A DNA stretch of 5,362 nt, taken from NCBI GenBank assembly GCA_027619145.1, contig JAQCGA010000325.1, positions 1 through 5,362 of the forward strand. The letters run 5' to 3'. The DNA comes from a bacterium. GTDB lineage: Bacteria > Latescibacterota > UBA2968 > GCA-2709665. The number at the start of each line of letters is the position of its first letter. Position 1 is the first letter of the stretch. Made by a program: the position numbers and the translations under genes. Below are positions 1 to 5,362 of this stretch, one piece after another. A model generated the notes under the pieces. The model was not told where the DNA came from. It searched no databases and saw only the letters and a list, made by a program, of their open reading frames with translations.

Positions 1-945
1 GCACCGGCATTCCATCTGGGATACACGCTGGGTTCCGGCCAGACGTTTCGCTGGGGGCGAGATCAGGATGGGTGGTGGAAAGGGATAACCTACGGTACGG
101 TGTTTCACCTGAAGCAGGAGGAGGAGGTCCTGCACTTCAAGGCATCCGGAGGTCAGATTCGGACCTGGGCGGGCGAGATGGATGTGGAGCAGTTTCTGGT
201 CTGGTATTTGAGGATTCTGGAGGTACCTCGGGTGCGTGTGCCTCGTGGGGACCGGTATCTCCGCCGGGCGCGAGACCTTTTGCGGGGGTTCCGGTTTGTG
301 CGGCAGGAACCTTTTGAATGCACCCTGTCGTACGTCCTGTCTGTGCAGGCGCATATGTCTTTGACCAAACGGCGTATTCAATTTTTGGGCAAGATTCTGG
401 GGAAGGAGATTCTGTTCGAGGGCGAACGGTACTGGACGTTCCCAACGCCTGTTGCGCTTGCCAGGTTGAACGGGGCATATTTTCGGGCACAACGATTCGG
501 ATGGCGCTCGGAGCGGCTGGCGGTGTCTGCGGGTACCCTGGCGGGTGAATTGGAGGAACGTGGGATTCAGGATCCGGTGGATGGAGGGTTGGATCTCTGG
601 CGGGAACTGGTGGATGAACTGAAGGCGGAGGGGGGAACGGGTGTGGGGCTGAAGGTAGGGAAATGTATTGATTTGTTCGCGCTGGAACGGATGGGTGCGG
701 TGCCGGTAGATACGTGGGTGTTAAAGTTTGCGCAGGAATGGTACGGAATTCCTGGAAATGACCGGGCTGTATGCGCCTGGGCCGAAGCCCGGTGTGGAAA
801 GTGGGCGGGATACGGAAACGAATATTTGTTTGCTTATTATCGAGAACTGAACGGATCTACGGTGTACGACCGGGTGATTTCATTTTGCGCGTCTGATGTA
901 CCCTCTGCCGAGTTGCCGTTCGAACCGGCTTATTCGCGGACGTAA
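1..945 (+). CDS. ogg: OGG1-family 8-oxoguanine DNA glycosylase/AP lyase, 5'-partial
   Basis: Base-excision repair enzyme of the HhH-GPD superfamily, expected to remove 8-oxoguanine from DNA and nick the abasic site; cytosolic. The frame is open from base 1, so the first in-frame ATG (base 100) is not the start: the codons before it encode the OGG N-terminal signature SGQTFRW (bases 34-54). Only some 10-20 residues seem to be missing. Next comes RQEPFEC (residues 101-107 counted from base 1), matching RQDPxEC of OGG1, then the helix-hairpin-helix and catalytic block GVGLKVGKC...VPVDTW. Its Lys (codon 652-654) matches the Schiff-base Lys249 of human OGG1, its Cys (664-666) matches Cys253 and its Asp (709-711) matches Asp268. 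Near the C-terminus AGYGNEYLF matches AGWAQAVLF of the human enzyme. The hairpin has GTGVG where LPGVG is usual, and several lesion- and cytosine-contacting residues differ (see findings). The 3' end overlaps the convergent acyltransferase gene by 16 bases. Family is secure; exact substrate range is inferred. Confidence 0.93.
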   Translation, partial: APAFHLGYTLGSGQTFRWGRDQDGWWKGITYGTVFHLKQEEEVLHFKASGGQIRTWAGEMDVEQFLVWYLRILEVPRVRVPRGDRYLRRARDLLRGFRFVRQEPFECTLSYVLSVQAHMSLTKRRIQFLGKILGKEILFEGERYWTFPTPVALARLNGAYFRAQRFGWRSERLAVSAGTLAGELEERGIQDPVDGGLDLWRELVDELKAEGGTGVGLKVGKCIDLFALERMGAVPVDTWVLKFAQEWYGIPGNDRAVCAWAEARCGKWAGYGNEYLFAYYRELNGSTVYDRVISFCASDVPSAELPFEPAYSRT

Positions 946-2213
946 CGTGGGTTGCCAAAACCGTCGTTGACAACGTGGCTGCGTGCGGGAATTTCGGCTT
1001 TGTCTGGAATGATGAGGTCGAGTTCTGTGCTATTTTCTACAATGGTACCGTCGCCTACGCGTACGCTGTGCCCCAGCCGAATGTTTCCGGGCCTGCGGGA
1101 CCCGCTGAGTACGGTGCCGATGACGACTGAGGATGCAATTCGGCAATCCGGCCCAGTATGGACGTAGCCGTAGATTTGCGTATTGGGGCCAACGGTGGTG
1201 CGGTCTCCAATACGGACGGGTCCCAACAAAGTGGCGTCTGTTCCTATTTGTACAAAATTTCCCAGGAAAGGGTGCCGCTGGCGGGCTTTCCCGCTGAGGC
1301 CGCCCAGTGTGGATGGGTAAATGACGCAACCAGAACCAATGACGCCGGTTTGTCCGGTGGTCAGGCCTCGGTGGGGGTGTTCCAGGAAGTTGGCGTCTCC
1401 AATACTGGTTTCAGGGTGGAGGTCCGCCTGATAATATCTGCCGCCGAGCTCGGAAATGGCGCGTGGCAGGAACGGGACAGGTTGCCGCTCGATATCTGGA
1501 AGATTGTCGGCTGGTCCAGTGCGTGTGAGCGCGTTGGCAATATCGTGATAAAAAAGAACGCGCCAGCCGGGGTAGGTACTGATGACCAGTTGCATCAGGT
1601 AGTCGAAAGCAAAATCCAGACTGTGTTCTTTGAGAAATTCACGGTAAATGGACATATCCCGGTGTTCGATGGCGGTATCGATGACGCGGCTCTGATCCAG
1701 GTCTTCCAGCGTTCGCCTGCAGAATTCTTCGCGTTGCACAATGTAGGCATCCCAGACGGCTGGATCTTTGAGCGAGGCAAACCGGTTCCACAGGGCGCGT
1801 TCTTTGAGCCGGGGCAGATCGGACAGCAGTGCGAACGTCGATTCGAGTGCGCGGGTTTCAAGGTCCTGTCCGTTGTGTTCAATGGCCAGGAGAGATTGGA
1901 GGATCATTGCATAGATCTGGTCCGCAATTTCTTCAAGCTCCGAAGCAAGGTCCGGGCTGTGCCGTGTCTCCTGGGCGTTGTGTGAGCCCGGTGCAACGCA
2001 TTCCAGGAGGTTGCCCAGCACCGTTTCCAGAATGTCGCGGTTGACGAAGCCTCGGCCAGAAGGCTTGGAAAGGATGCCCCGGCTGATGGGGTCAATGCGG
2101 AGAACCCTCCGTTCTTCGTCTGTGTAAATCGAATGGAGTCGCTCCAGAATTTTCTCCAGGAGGGGCCGTTTCCGGCTTTCGTAAGATGAATCAAACAGGG
2201 TTGTGTCGCCCAT
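930..2213 (-). CDS. Serine O-acetyltransferase-like hexapeptide-repeat protein with long N-terminal extension
   Basis: Left-handed beta-helix acyltransferase related to CysE/EpsC, which move acetyl from acetyl-CoA to L-serine in cysteine synthesis. Residues 211-263 resemble the helix leading into the EpsC core (a YPG motif at 214-216, then LPRAISELGG). The beta-helix spans about 264-400 with repeated IG-x-x turns. Asp264 (bases 1422-1424) and His279 (1377-1379) are 15 residues apart, as are the catalytic Asp143 and His158 of E. coli CysE; RHP at 313-315 matches the His193 motif. TLGG is also kept, while the usual GET is GQT here and one residue is inserted after His279. Residues 1-200 are predicted mostly helical, charged and unfamiliar; 263 residues precede the catalytic Asp against about 142 in CysE. 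The C-terminus lacks the terminal Ile that docks CysE on cysteine synthase. The ATG at 2213 follows AAAGGAG by 13 bases. Superfamily is sure; serine as acceptor is only likely. Confidence 0.85.
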   Translation of the reverse strand: MGDTTLFDSSYESRKRPLLEKILERLHSIYTDEERRVLRIDPISRGILSKPSGRGFVNRDILETVLGNLLECVAPGSHNAQETRHSPDLASELEEIADQIYAMILQSLLAIEHNGQDLETRALESTFALLSDLPRLKERALWNRFASLKDPAVWDAYIVQREEFCRRTLEDLDQSRVIDTAIEHRDMSIYREFLKEHSLDFAFDYLMQLVISTYPGWRVLFYHDIANALTRTGPADNLPDIERQPVPFLPRAISELGGRYYQADLHPETSIGDANFLEHPHRGLTTGQTGVIGSGCVIYPSTLGGLSGKARQRHPFLGNFVQIGTDATLLGPVRIGDRTTVGPNTQIYGYVHTGPDCRIASSVVIGTVLSGSRRPGNIRLGHSVRVGDGTIVENSTELDLIIPDKAEIPARSHVVNDGFGNPRYVRE

Positions 2214-2226
2214 AACCCGTGGTGAA

Positions 2227-2233
2227 CTCCTTT
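2227..2233 (-). promoter_or_regulatory. Ribosome binding site of the acyltransferase-like gene
   Basis: On the - strand this reads AAAGGAG, a good Shine-Dalgarno match, with 13 bases between it and the ATG at 2213-2211. The spacing is longer than the usual 5-10 bases, so initiation may be moderate. No alternative start lies nearer to it, which supports the annotated start. Confidence 0.6.
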
Positions 2234-2268
2234 CGGGTAGAGAATACCAGAGATGAATTGAGACTTAA

Positions 2269-2274
2269 AGTATA
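2269..2274 (-). promoter_or_regulatory. Possible -10 element of a promoter for the acyltransferase-like gene
   Basis: On the - strand the 102-base gap (2315-2214) contains TATACT, five of six matches to the sigma-70-type -10 box, about 55 bases before the start codon. At 16-17 bases upstream there is no convincing -35 box (TGGCAT is the nearest candidate) and there is no TGn extension. The gap is the only place where the last gene of the - strand block could acquire its own promoter; otherwise the gene is read from the DUF2723 gene. This is a weak call based on one hexamer. Confidence 0.25.
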
Positions 2275-2315
2275 CCGAATATTGACCCCTTATGCCAGGG
2301 ATTGGCCACCCGGAC

Positions 2316-4505
2316 CTATTCCACCCAGATGCGTCCCAGAGGGAAATAGGTGGATTGGCCAGCCCAGGGGTTTTGGGTTTGGAGTGGGACAAGGGTCCGA
2401 ATTGGCTTGCCCTGGTAGGAACCTCGGGGCTCGCTGGATGCTTTGTTCACGCGGACGGCCAGGGTATAAAACCCGCCAGGTACGAACCCTGGGATTTTGA
2501 ACGTAAAGGCATCTTTCTGGTACCAACCCGTCTGGAGATCTTCGGGGAGGACTTCAACCTGGCGGGCTGCTGTGAATTCGCGGACCGTCGGGATTTCCAT
2601 CCGGTCGTTGACAAAGGCAAATTCGGCAAAGAAGGGGCCGCCGTGGGTGGCTATGCGTTGCACAACGAAACTCAGTTCAAATAGTTCAGAGCGTTTGATG
2701 ATGCCACGGATCTGTTGTCCGTGAAAGAGCATGGAGGATTCGAAGGTTCTGGAGGCTCCCCGGTCCAGTCCGCGAATTTCGAAGCCGATGAACTCGATTT
2801 CTGAGTACGAGCTGCCCTCCGTGTGAACCTGGATGGAGGGGGGATTTGGGGTTTGAAGGGCGGGCGGTTTGGGTTCCAGCCGGAGGAGATACGGGTCTAC
2901 CTCTGAGCGTATGGTGCGAAAATGGGTGAACTCGGGTGGCATCCGGTCATCCAGAACAGCAAAGATGGGGCGGTTCGGGTGCTGCTCAAAGAGGAGATGG
3001 AGGGCGCGCAAGCGGTCTGCCTGGTTCAGGCCCGGCTTCAGAGAACCTCCGGATGTGGCTCTGGGGGCGAGTCGGCCCAGGGTGAGAATGGTTACGTCTT
3101 GCCGCAGGTTTTGTACGAGCTGAAAGTATTTGTACCGTGTTGCGTGACCGTCGTCGGGCGCTACGATCAAGGTGTTTGGAGGCAGATTGTTGAAGCGGGC
3201 AAGGCGCTGTTCATACGCTGTTTCGTTCGACGTAATCGACACAATCTGAGGGGTGTGTTGAACAAGCAAGACGGAGGGGAGCGCAAAGGCGATGAGCACG
3301 CCAACTGTGCGGTTCAAGAATTTTGGAACGCGGGCGCGGACGGTGGTGTGGACCTGGTGCAGCCCCAGACCGGCAAATGCTGTGAGCAGATAAAACGATG
3401 GCATAAAAAAAACTTCACGGTCTGCCACATTGTAGGCCAATACGGGAAGCGCCGTACAGACAAAGACAAGGATGAGGAGGGTATCGAAAGCGCTTTCGGA
3501 TGTTTCGGCTCGCCCGGAAAAGCGATGGAGAAAGCCAGCAGTAGGGTTGGGGGCGCGCCGACGGCGAGACGGGTTTTGCGTGGAGCGGTTCAGTCTGAGT
3601 GCAGTAATTTTTGTGACAGTGATCAGGGCGATGCTTGCGGTAGCCAGGATAGAAGACGCCGGGGTCAGGTTGGCGGTGTAAGACTGGATGTAGGAGAGGA
3701 TGAGGCCGGGATACTGTATCAGAGGCGTATCCAGAATTTTTGAGCCCGTGAATTCTTCGGCTGACAAATACCACCAGAACCAGCGCAGAGAGAGCGGTTC
3801 GAAGCCGTTGAGATAGACAAAGTCTGTGATGAAGCCGCTGCCCTGAAGCAGGCGGAGAGGAATGTAGAGCAAGGGAGTGAGACCCAGAATGCCCCAACCA
3901 AAGAAAGACAGCAGGTGGTCTTTCTTGTTTTTTTGAAGGAGCAAAAAGACCGTTGCCGGGACGACCAAAATGAAGAGTAAGATGTTGGTGCTTGCGCCCA
4001 GGCCCAGACAGAAAGACAAGAGATGAAGGGTTCGGGTAGAGCGGGTGCGTAGCCATCGGGCCGCCAGGTAGAGAAACAAACCCAGGAAGCAAAGTTGTAC
4101 TGTGTAGACTTCGGCGATGGTTGCATGAATCCAGAATACAAACCCGAAAGCCATGCTCCAGCCCGTTGCCAGGGAAACGGGGATGTCGCGGGTGCGTTCG
4201 TAGAGGGCCAGGGAGAGGAAAAGGGCGGCCAGTGCACCAAACACAGCGGACGTGAAAATGACGCCGCCATCGGGAAGGGCAAAGGGGAGCTGACTGAAGA
4301 GGTGGGCGAAGAGGAGGTAGAGCGGGTGTCCTGGCGGGTGGTCTATGCCCAGGGTGTGGGCGGCGATGACCATTTCCGCACTGTCTATGGTATAGAGGGT
4401 ATCCAGGGCCCAGACGTGTGCCCGTGTAAGGGTGTACACGAGGAAGGGTAGTCCAAACGCGAGCAGGGGAAGTTCCCACCGCGGCCTGGGCTCCGGTGCA
4501 GTCAC
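2316..4505 (-). CDS. DUF2723 / TMEM260-like GT-C membrane protein with C-terminal soluble beta-rich region
   Basis: Polytopic inner-membrane protein of the DUF2723 family; the human relative TMEM260 is a protein O-mannosyltransferase, and bacterial members are presumed lipid-sugar-dependent glycosyltransferases. After TM1 (about 12-28), the first outside loop holds the family signature: acidic residues Asp41 and Glu44 (DSAEM), then HPPGHPLY at 56-63. About 9-11 hydrophobic segments follow up to residue 416, near 83-101, 110-150, 162-190, 197-219, 284-303, 341-359, 370-386 and 399-416, with a basic RRRR-containing loop at 305-340. The family-typical YNVADREVFFMPSFYL lies at 358-373. Residues 440-545 form the soluble region seen in many bacterial members (LPPNTLIVAPDDG...). 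Residues 564-729 form an extra beta-rich domain. The start is GTG at 4505-4503; the next Met (45) would cut the signature. GTG overlaps the preceding TGA (GTGA) and has an SD 10 bases upstream, implying coupled translation. The sugar donor and acceptor cannot be read from sequence. Confidence 0.9.
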   Translation of the reverse strand: MTAPEPRPRWELPLLAFGLPFLVYTLTRAHVWALDTLYTIDSAEMVIAAHTLGIDHPPGHPLYLLFAHLFSQLPFALPDGGVIFTSAVFGALAALFLSLALYERTRDIPVSLATGWSMAFGFVFWIHATIAEVYTVQLCFLGLFLYLAARWLRTRSTRTLHLLSFCLGLGASTNILLFILVVPATVFLLLQKNKKDHLLSFFGWGILGLTPLLYIPLRLLQGSGFITDFVYLNGFEPLSLRWFWWYLSAEEFTGSKILDTPLIQYPGLILSYIQSYTANLTPASSILATASIALITVTKITALRLNRSTQNPSRRRRAPNPTAGFLHRFSGRAETSESAFDTLLILVFVCTALPVLAYNVADREVFFMPSFYLLTAFAGLGLHQVHTTVRARVPKFLNRTVGVLIAFALPSVLLVQHTPQIVSITSNETAYEQRLARFNNLPPNTLIVAPDDGHATRYKYFQLVQNLRQDVTILTLGRLAPRATSGGSLKPGLNQADRLRALHLLFEQHPNRPIFAVLDDRMPPEFTHFRTIRSEVDPYLLRLEPKPPALQTPNPPSIQVHTEGSSYSEIEFIGFEIRGLDRGASRTFESSMLFHGQQIRGIIKRSELFELSFVVQRIATHGGPFFAEFAFVNDRMEIPTVREFTAARQVEVLPEDLQTGWYQKDAFTFKIPGFVPGGFYTLAVRVNKASSEPRGSYQGKPIRTLVPLQTQNPWAGQSTYFPLGRIWVE

Positions 4506-5296
4506 GGCTGCAGTGCTCCTTCGAGGTACCGGCGGAAAGCCTCGGGACTGTAGATGAGCGCGCGCTGTATTTCCATGGATGGCAGGCGGTAGGGGTGGGA
4601 GTCTCGAGTGATGTATCTTGCTTCGGCAGGCGGGCCTCCGTCTGGCTCGTCTGGGCCTGAAACCCCCACCAGATCTGCGTACCGAATGGTTTTGCCGTCT
4701 GCCTGGTACTCGGTGCCTACAATCCAGAGTCGCCCAAAGCGATACCGGCGTTTCACCTGTTCTTCTGCCGCGCTGCTCCAGCTTGTGCCTGTAAAGGCAA
4801 AGTCTTGAGGTTCGATGCCAAGTTCACTCTGGAGTTTTTGGTCGCATTCTTCGAGTTCCCGAGCCAACTGTTCACCCGAGGGGTCCTGCTCGAAGAGTTT
4901 GGAAAGGTTGGGGTGGGTTACGGTATGTGCGCCCATGTGCCAGCCGAGATCCACGAGTTCTCGCACTTCGTCCCACGTCATCGTACCGGGGTCGTAACAC
5001 GTGCTCTGAGGATCCATCATGCCGGTGTTGATAAAGAGGTTGCCTGTGTATTCGTTGTTGCTGAGTACATCGTGTATGTCTCCGCGCATGGATTTGACCG
5101 GATGGTCGAAGTCAAACATAATCGGTCTGTCTGGAAGTTCTTGCTGGCCTTCCCGCCAGGCGGCCAGGTCATTGTAGTTGATGGAAGTGAAGTCCAGTTC
5201 ACGGGCGATGCTTATGAGGGCTCCAAAATGTTCGTGGGTGAGCGGAAAATCCCCTTTGGGGTTGATGCCATGGCACATGGTAATGGGAATGCGCAT
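4502..5296 (-). CDS. Polysaccharide deacetylase (NodB/CE4)-like protein, cytosolic
   Basis: A 264-residue NodB-homology protein; the family uses a divalent metal to remove N- or O-acetyl groups from carbohydrates such as peptidoglycan, chitin or other polysaccharides. Motif 1 is FDFDHP (61-66): Asp62 is the likely base and Asp64 a likely metal ligand, with the D-x-D spacing of the PuuE/HP0310-like branch instead of the common DD of TFDDG. Motif 2 is GAHTVTHPNLSKL, in which His124 and His128 are the metal-binding pair; the helix before it (MTWDEVRELVDLGW) is very typical. The usual proline-containing motif 3 is replaced by FAFTGTSW (166-173). There is no signal peptide or membrane segment, so it should act in the cytosol, perhaps on a nucleotide- or lipid-linked sugar. 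ATG at 5296 has a strong SD (GAGGAGG) 5 bases upstream. It overlaps the DUF2723 gene by four bases. Family is clear; substrate is unknown, and a non-polysaccharide substrate is possible. Confidence 0.88.
   Translation of the reverse strand: MRIPITMCHGINPKGDFPLTHEHFGALISIARELDFTSINYNDLAAWREGQQELPDRPIMFDFDHPVKSMRGDIHDVLSNNEYTGNLFINTGMMDPQSTCYDPGTMTWDEVRELVDLGWHMGAHTVTHPNLSKLFEQDPSGEQLARELEECDQKLQSELGIEPQDFAFTGTSWSSAAEEQVKRRYRFGRLWIVGTEYQADGKTIRYADLVGVSGPDEPDGGPPAEARYITRDSHPYRLPSMEIQRALIYSPEAFRRYLEGALQP
4516..4522 (-). promoter_or_regulatory. Ribosome binding site of the DUF2723 gene, inside the deacetylase gene
   Basis: On the - strand this reads GAAGGAG, 10 bases before the GTG start at 4505-4503, and lies within the last codons of the upstream deacetylase gene. 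It decides the start: it supports the rare GTG, which shares its last two bases and the following A with the TGA stop of the upstream gene. This arrangement is typical of translational coupling. Confidence 0.7.
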
Positions 5297-5301
5297 TCAG
5301 G

Positions 5302-5308
5302 CCTCCTC
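5302..5308 (-). promoter_or_regulatory. Ribosome binding site of the deacetylase gene
   Basis: On the - strand this reads GAGGAGG with 5 bases to the ATG at 5296-5294. It is the strongest Shine-Dalgarno site in the window and fixes the start of the deacetylase gene. Confidence 0.75.
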
Positions 5309-5319
5309 TGTGGGTTGGC

Positions 5320-5362
5320 TCAGCCTTTCGCGTCTTCTTCGTCTTGGAGCAGGCTTTCCACG
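5320..5362 (-). CDS. C-terminal end of an unidentified upstream gene (3 ' fragment)
   Basis: On the - strand the window edge can be read as VESLLQDEEDAKG followed by TGA at 5322-5320, which leaves 23 bases to the start of the deacetylase gene. The acidic, helix-like tail and the codon choice look like a real protein end. A second frame also stays open to a TGA at 5299-5297, directly beside the ATG, but it encodes a run of arginines with rare-looking codons and is less convincing. Thirteen codons are too few to identify the product. If right, the - strand block begins outside this window. Confidence 0.35.
   Translation of the reverse strand, partial: VESLLQDEEDAKG

Noticed and set aside
100..945. 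Start of the glycosylase gene at the ATG at base 100
   Set aside because: The upstream codons in the same frame encode the conserved SGQTFRW motif of the family, so the gene begins before base 1.
965..975. Perfect inverted repeat CGTTG-A-CAACG near the convergent gene ends, considered as a terminator
   Set aside because: It is too short, has almost no loop and no T-run, and lies inside the coding end of the acyltransferase-like gene.
1158..1985. Long open frame on the + strand, 275 codons, antisense to the acyltransferase-like gene
   Set aside because: It lies wholly opposite a gene with clear family motifs, and its translation shows no recognisable domain. It is explained by codon composition of the real gene.
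2285..2302. Six-pair hairpin with a six-base loop just after the DUF2723 stop codon, considered as a terminator
   Set aside because: One pair is a wobble, the stem is short and no run of T follows on the - strand. It could not be called a terminator by eye.
2922..3743. Long open frame on the + strand, 273 codons, antisense to the DUF2723 gene
   Set aside because: It is opposite the membrane-spanning part of a well-supported gene. The translation is glycine-, arginine- and glutamine-rich without domain signatures.
3415..4479. 354-codon open frame on the - strand overlapping the DUF2723 gene in another frame
   Set aside because: Its product is rich in Pro, Arg and His and has no family match. 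The overlapping frame carries the DUF2723 signature and membrane segments, so this is a shadow.
5297..5362. Alternative frame at the right edge ending in TGA directly beside the deacetylase ATG
   Set aside because: It reads as a run of five arginines with less usual codons. The neighbouring frame ending at 5320 looks more like a natural protein tail, though neither is certain.

Overview
The window reads as bacterial chromosome: intronless, tightly packed genes, Shine-Dalgarno (SD) sites and a GTG start. The base composition is moderately GC-rich. The sequence does not fix a taxon. Large DUF2723/TMEM260-type membrane proteins and OGG1-type (rather than MutM/Fpg-type) 8-oxoguanine glycosylases occur in scattered, often uncultured bacterial lineages, and that is as far as I would go.

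Layout. (1) Bases 1-945, + strand: an OGG1-family 8-oxoguanine DNA glycosylase whose N-terminus lies just outside the window. (2) It meets head-on, with a 16-base overlap of the two 3' ends, a leftward block of genes on the - strand. Read in their own direction these are: the last codons of an unidentified gene (5362-5320, tentative); a NodB/CE4-type polysaccharide deacetylase-like protein (5296-4502); a 729-residue DUF2723 (TMEM260-like, GT-C fold) multi-membrane protein with a large soluble C-terminal part (4505-2316); a 102-base intergenic gap with a possible weak promoter; and a 427-residue serine-acetyltransferase-like left-handed beta-helix protein with a long helical N-terminal extension (2213-930). 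No RNA genes, mobile elements, CRISPR arrays or long repeats were seen.

How the genes may work together. The deacetylase and the DUF2723 gene overlap by four bases (GTGA) and the downstream SD site lies inside the upstream gene, so they are very probably translated as a coupled pair. A carbohydrate deacetylase paired with a polytopic sugar-transferase-like protein suggests synthesis or decoration of a surface glycan or glycoprotein. The acyltransferase-like gene follows in the same direction; it keeps the catalytic Asp/His pair and the second substrate-pocket His of serine acetyltransferases, but its size and added domain leave open whether it feeds cysteine synthesis or acylates something else. 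The glycosylase is an unrelated DNA-repair gene pointing the other way.

The points most worth a second look are the three-gene - strand cluster, the unusual architecture of the acyltransferase, and substitutions in the glycosylase at positions that in human OGG1 read the opposite cytosine and the damaged base.
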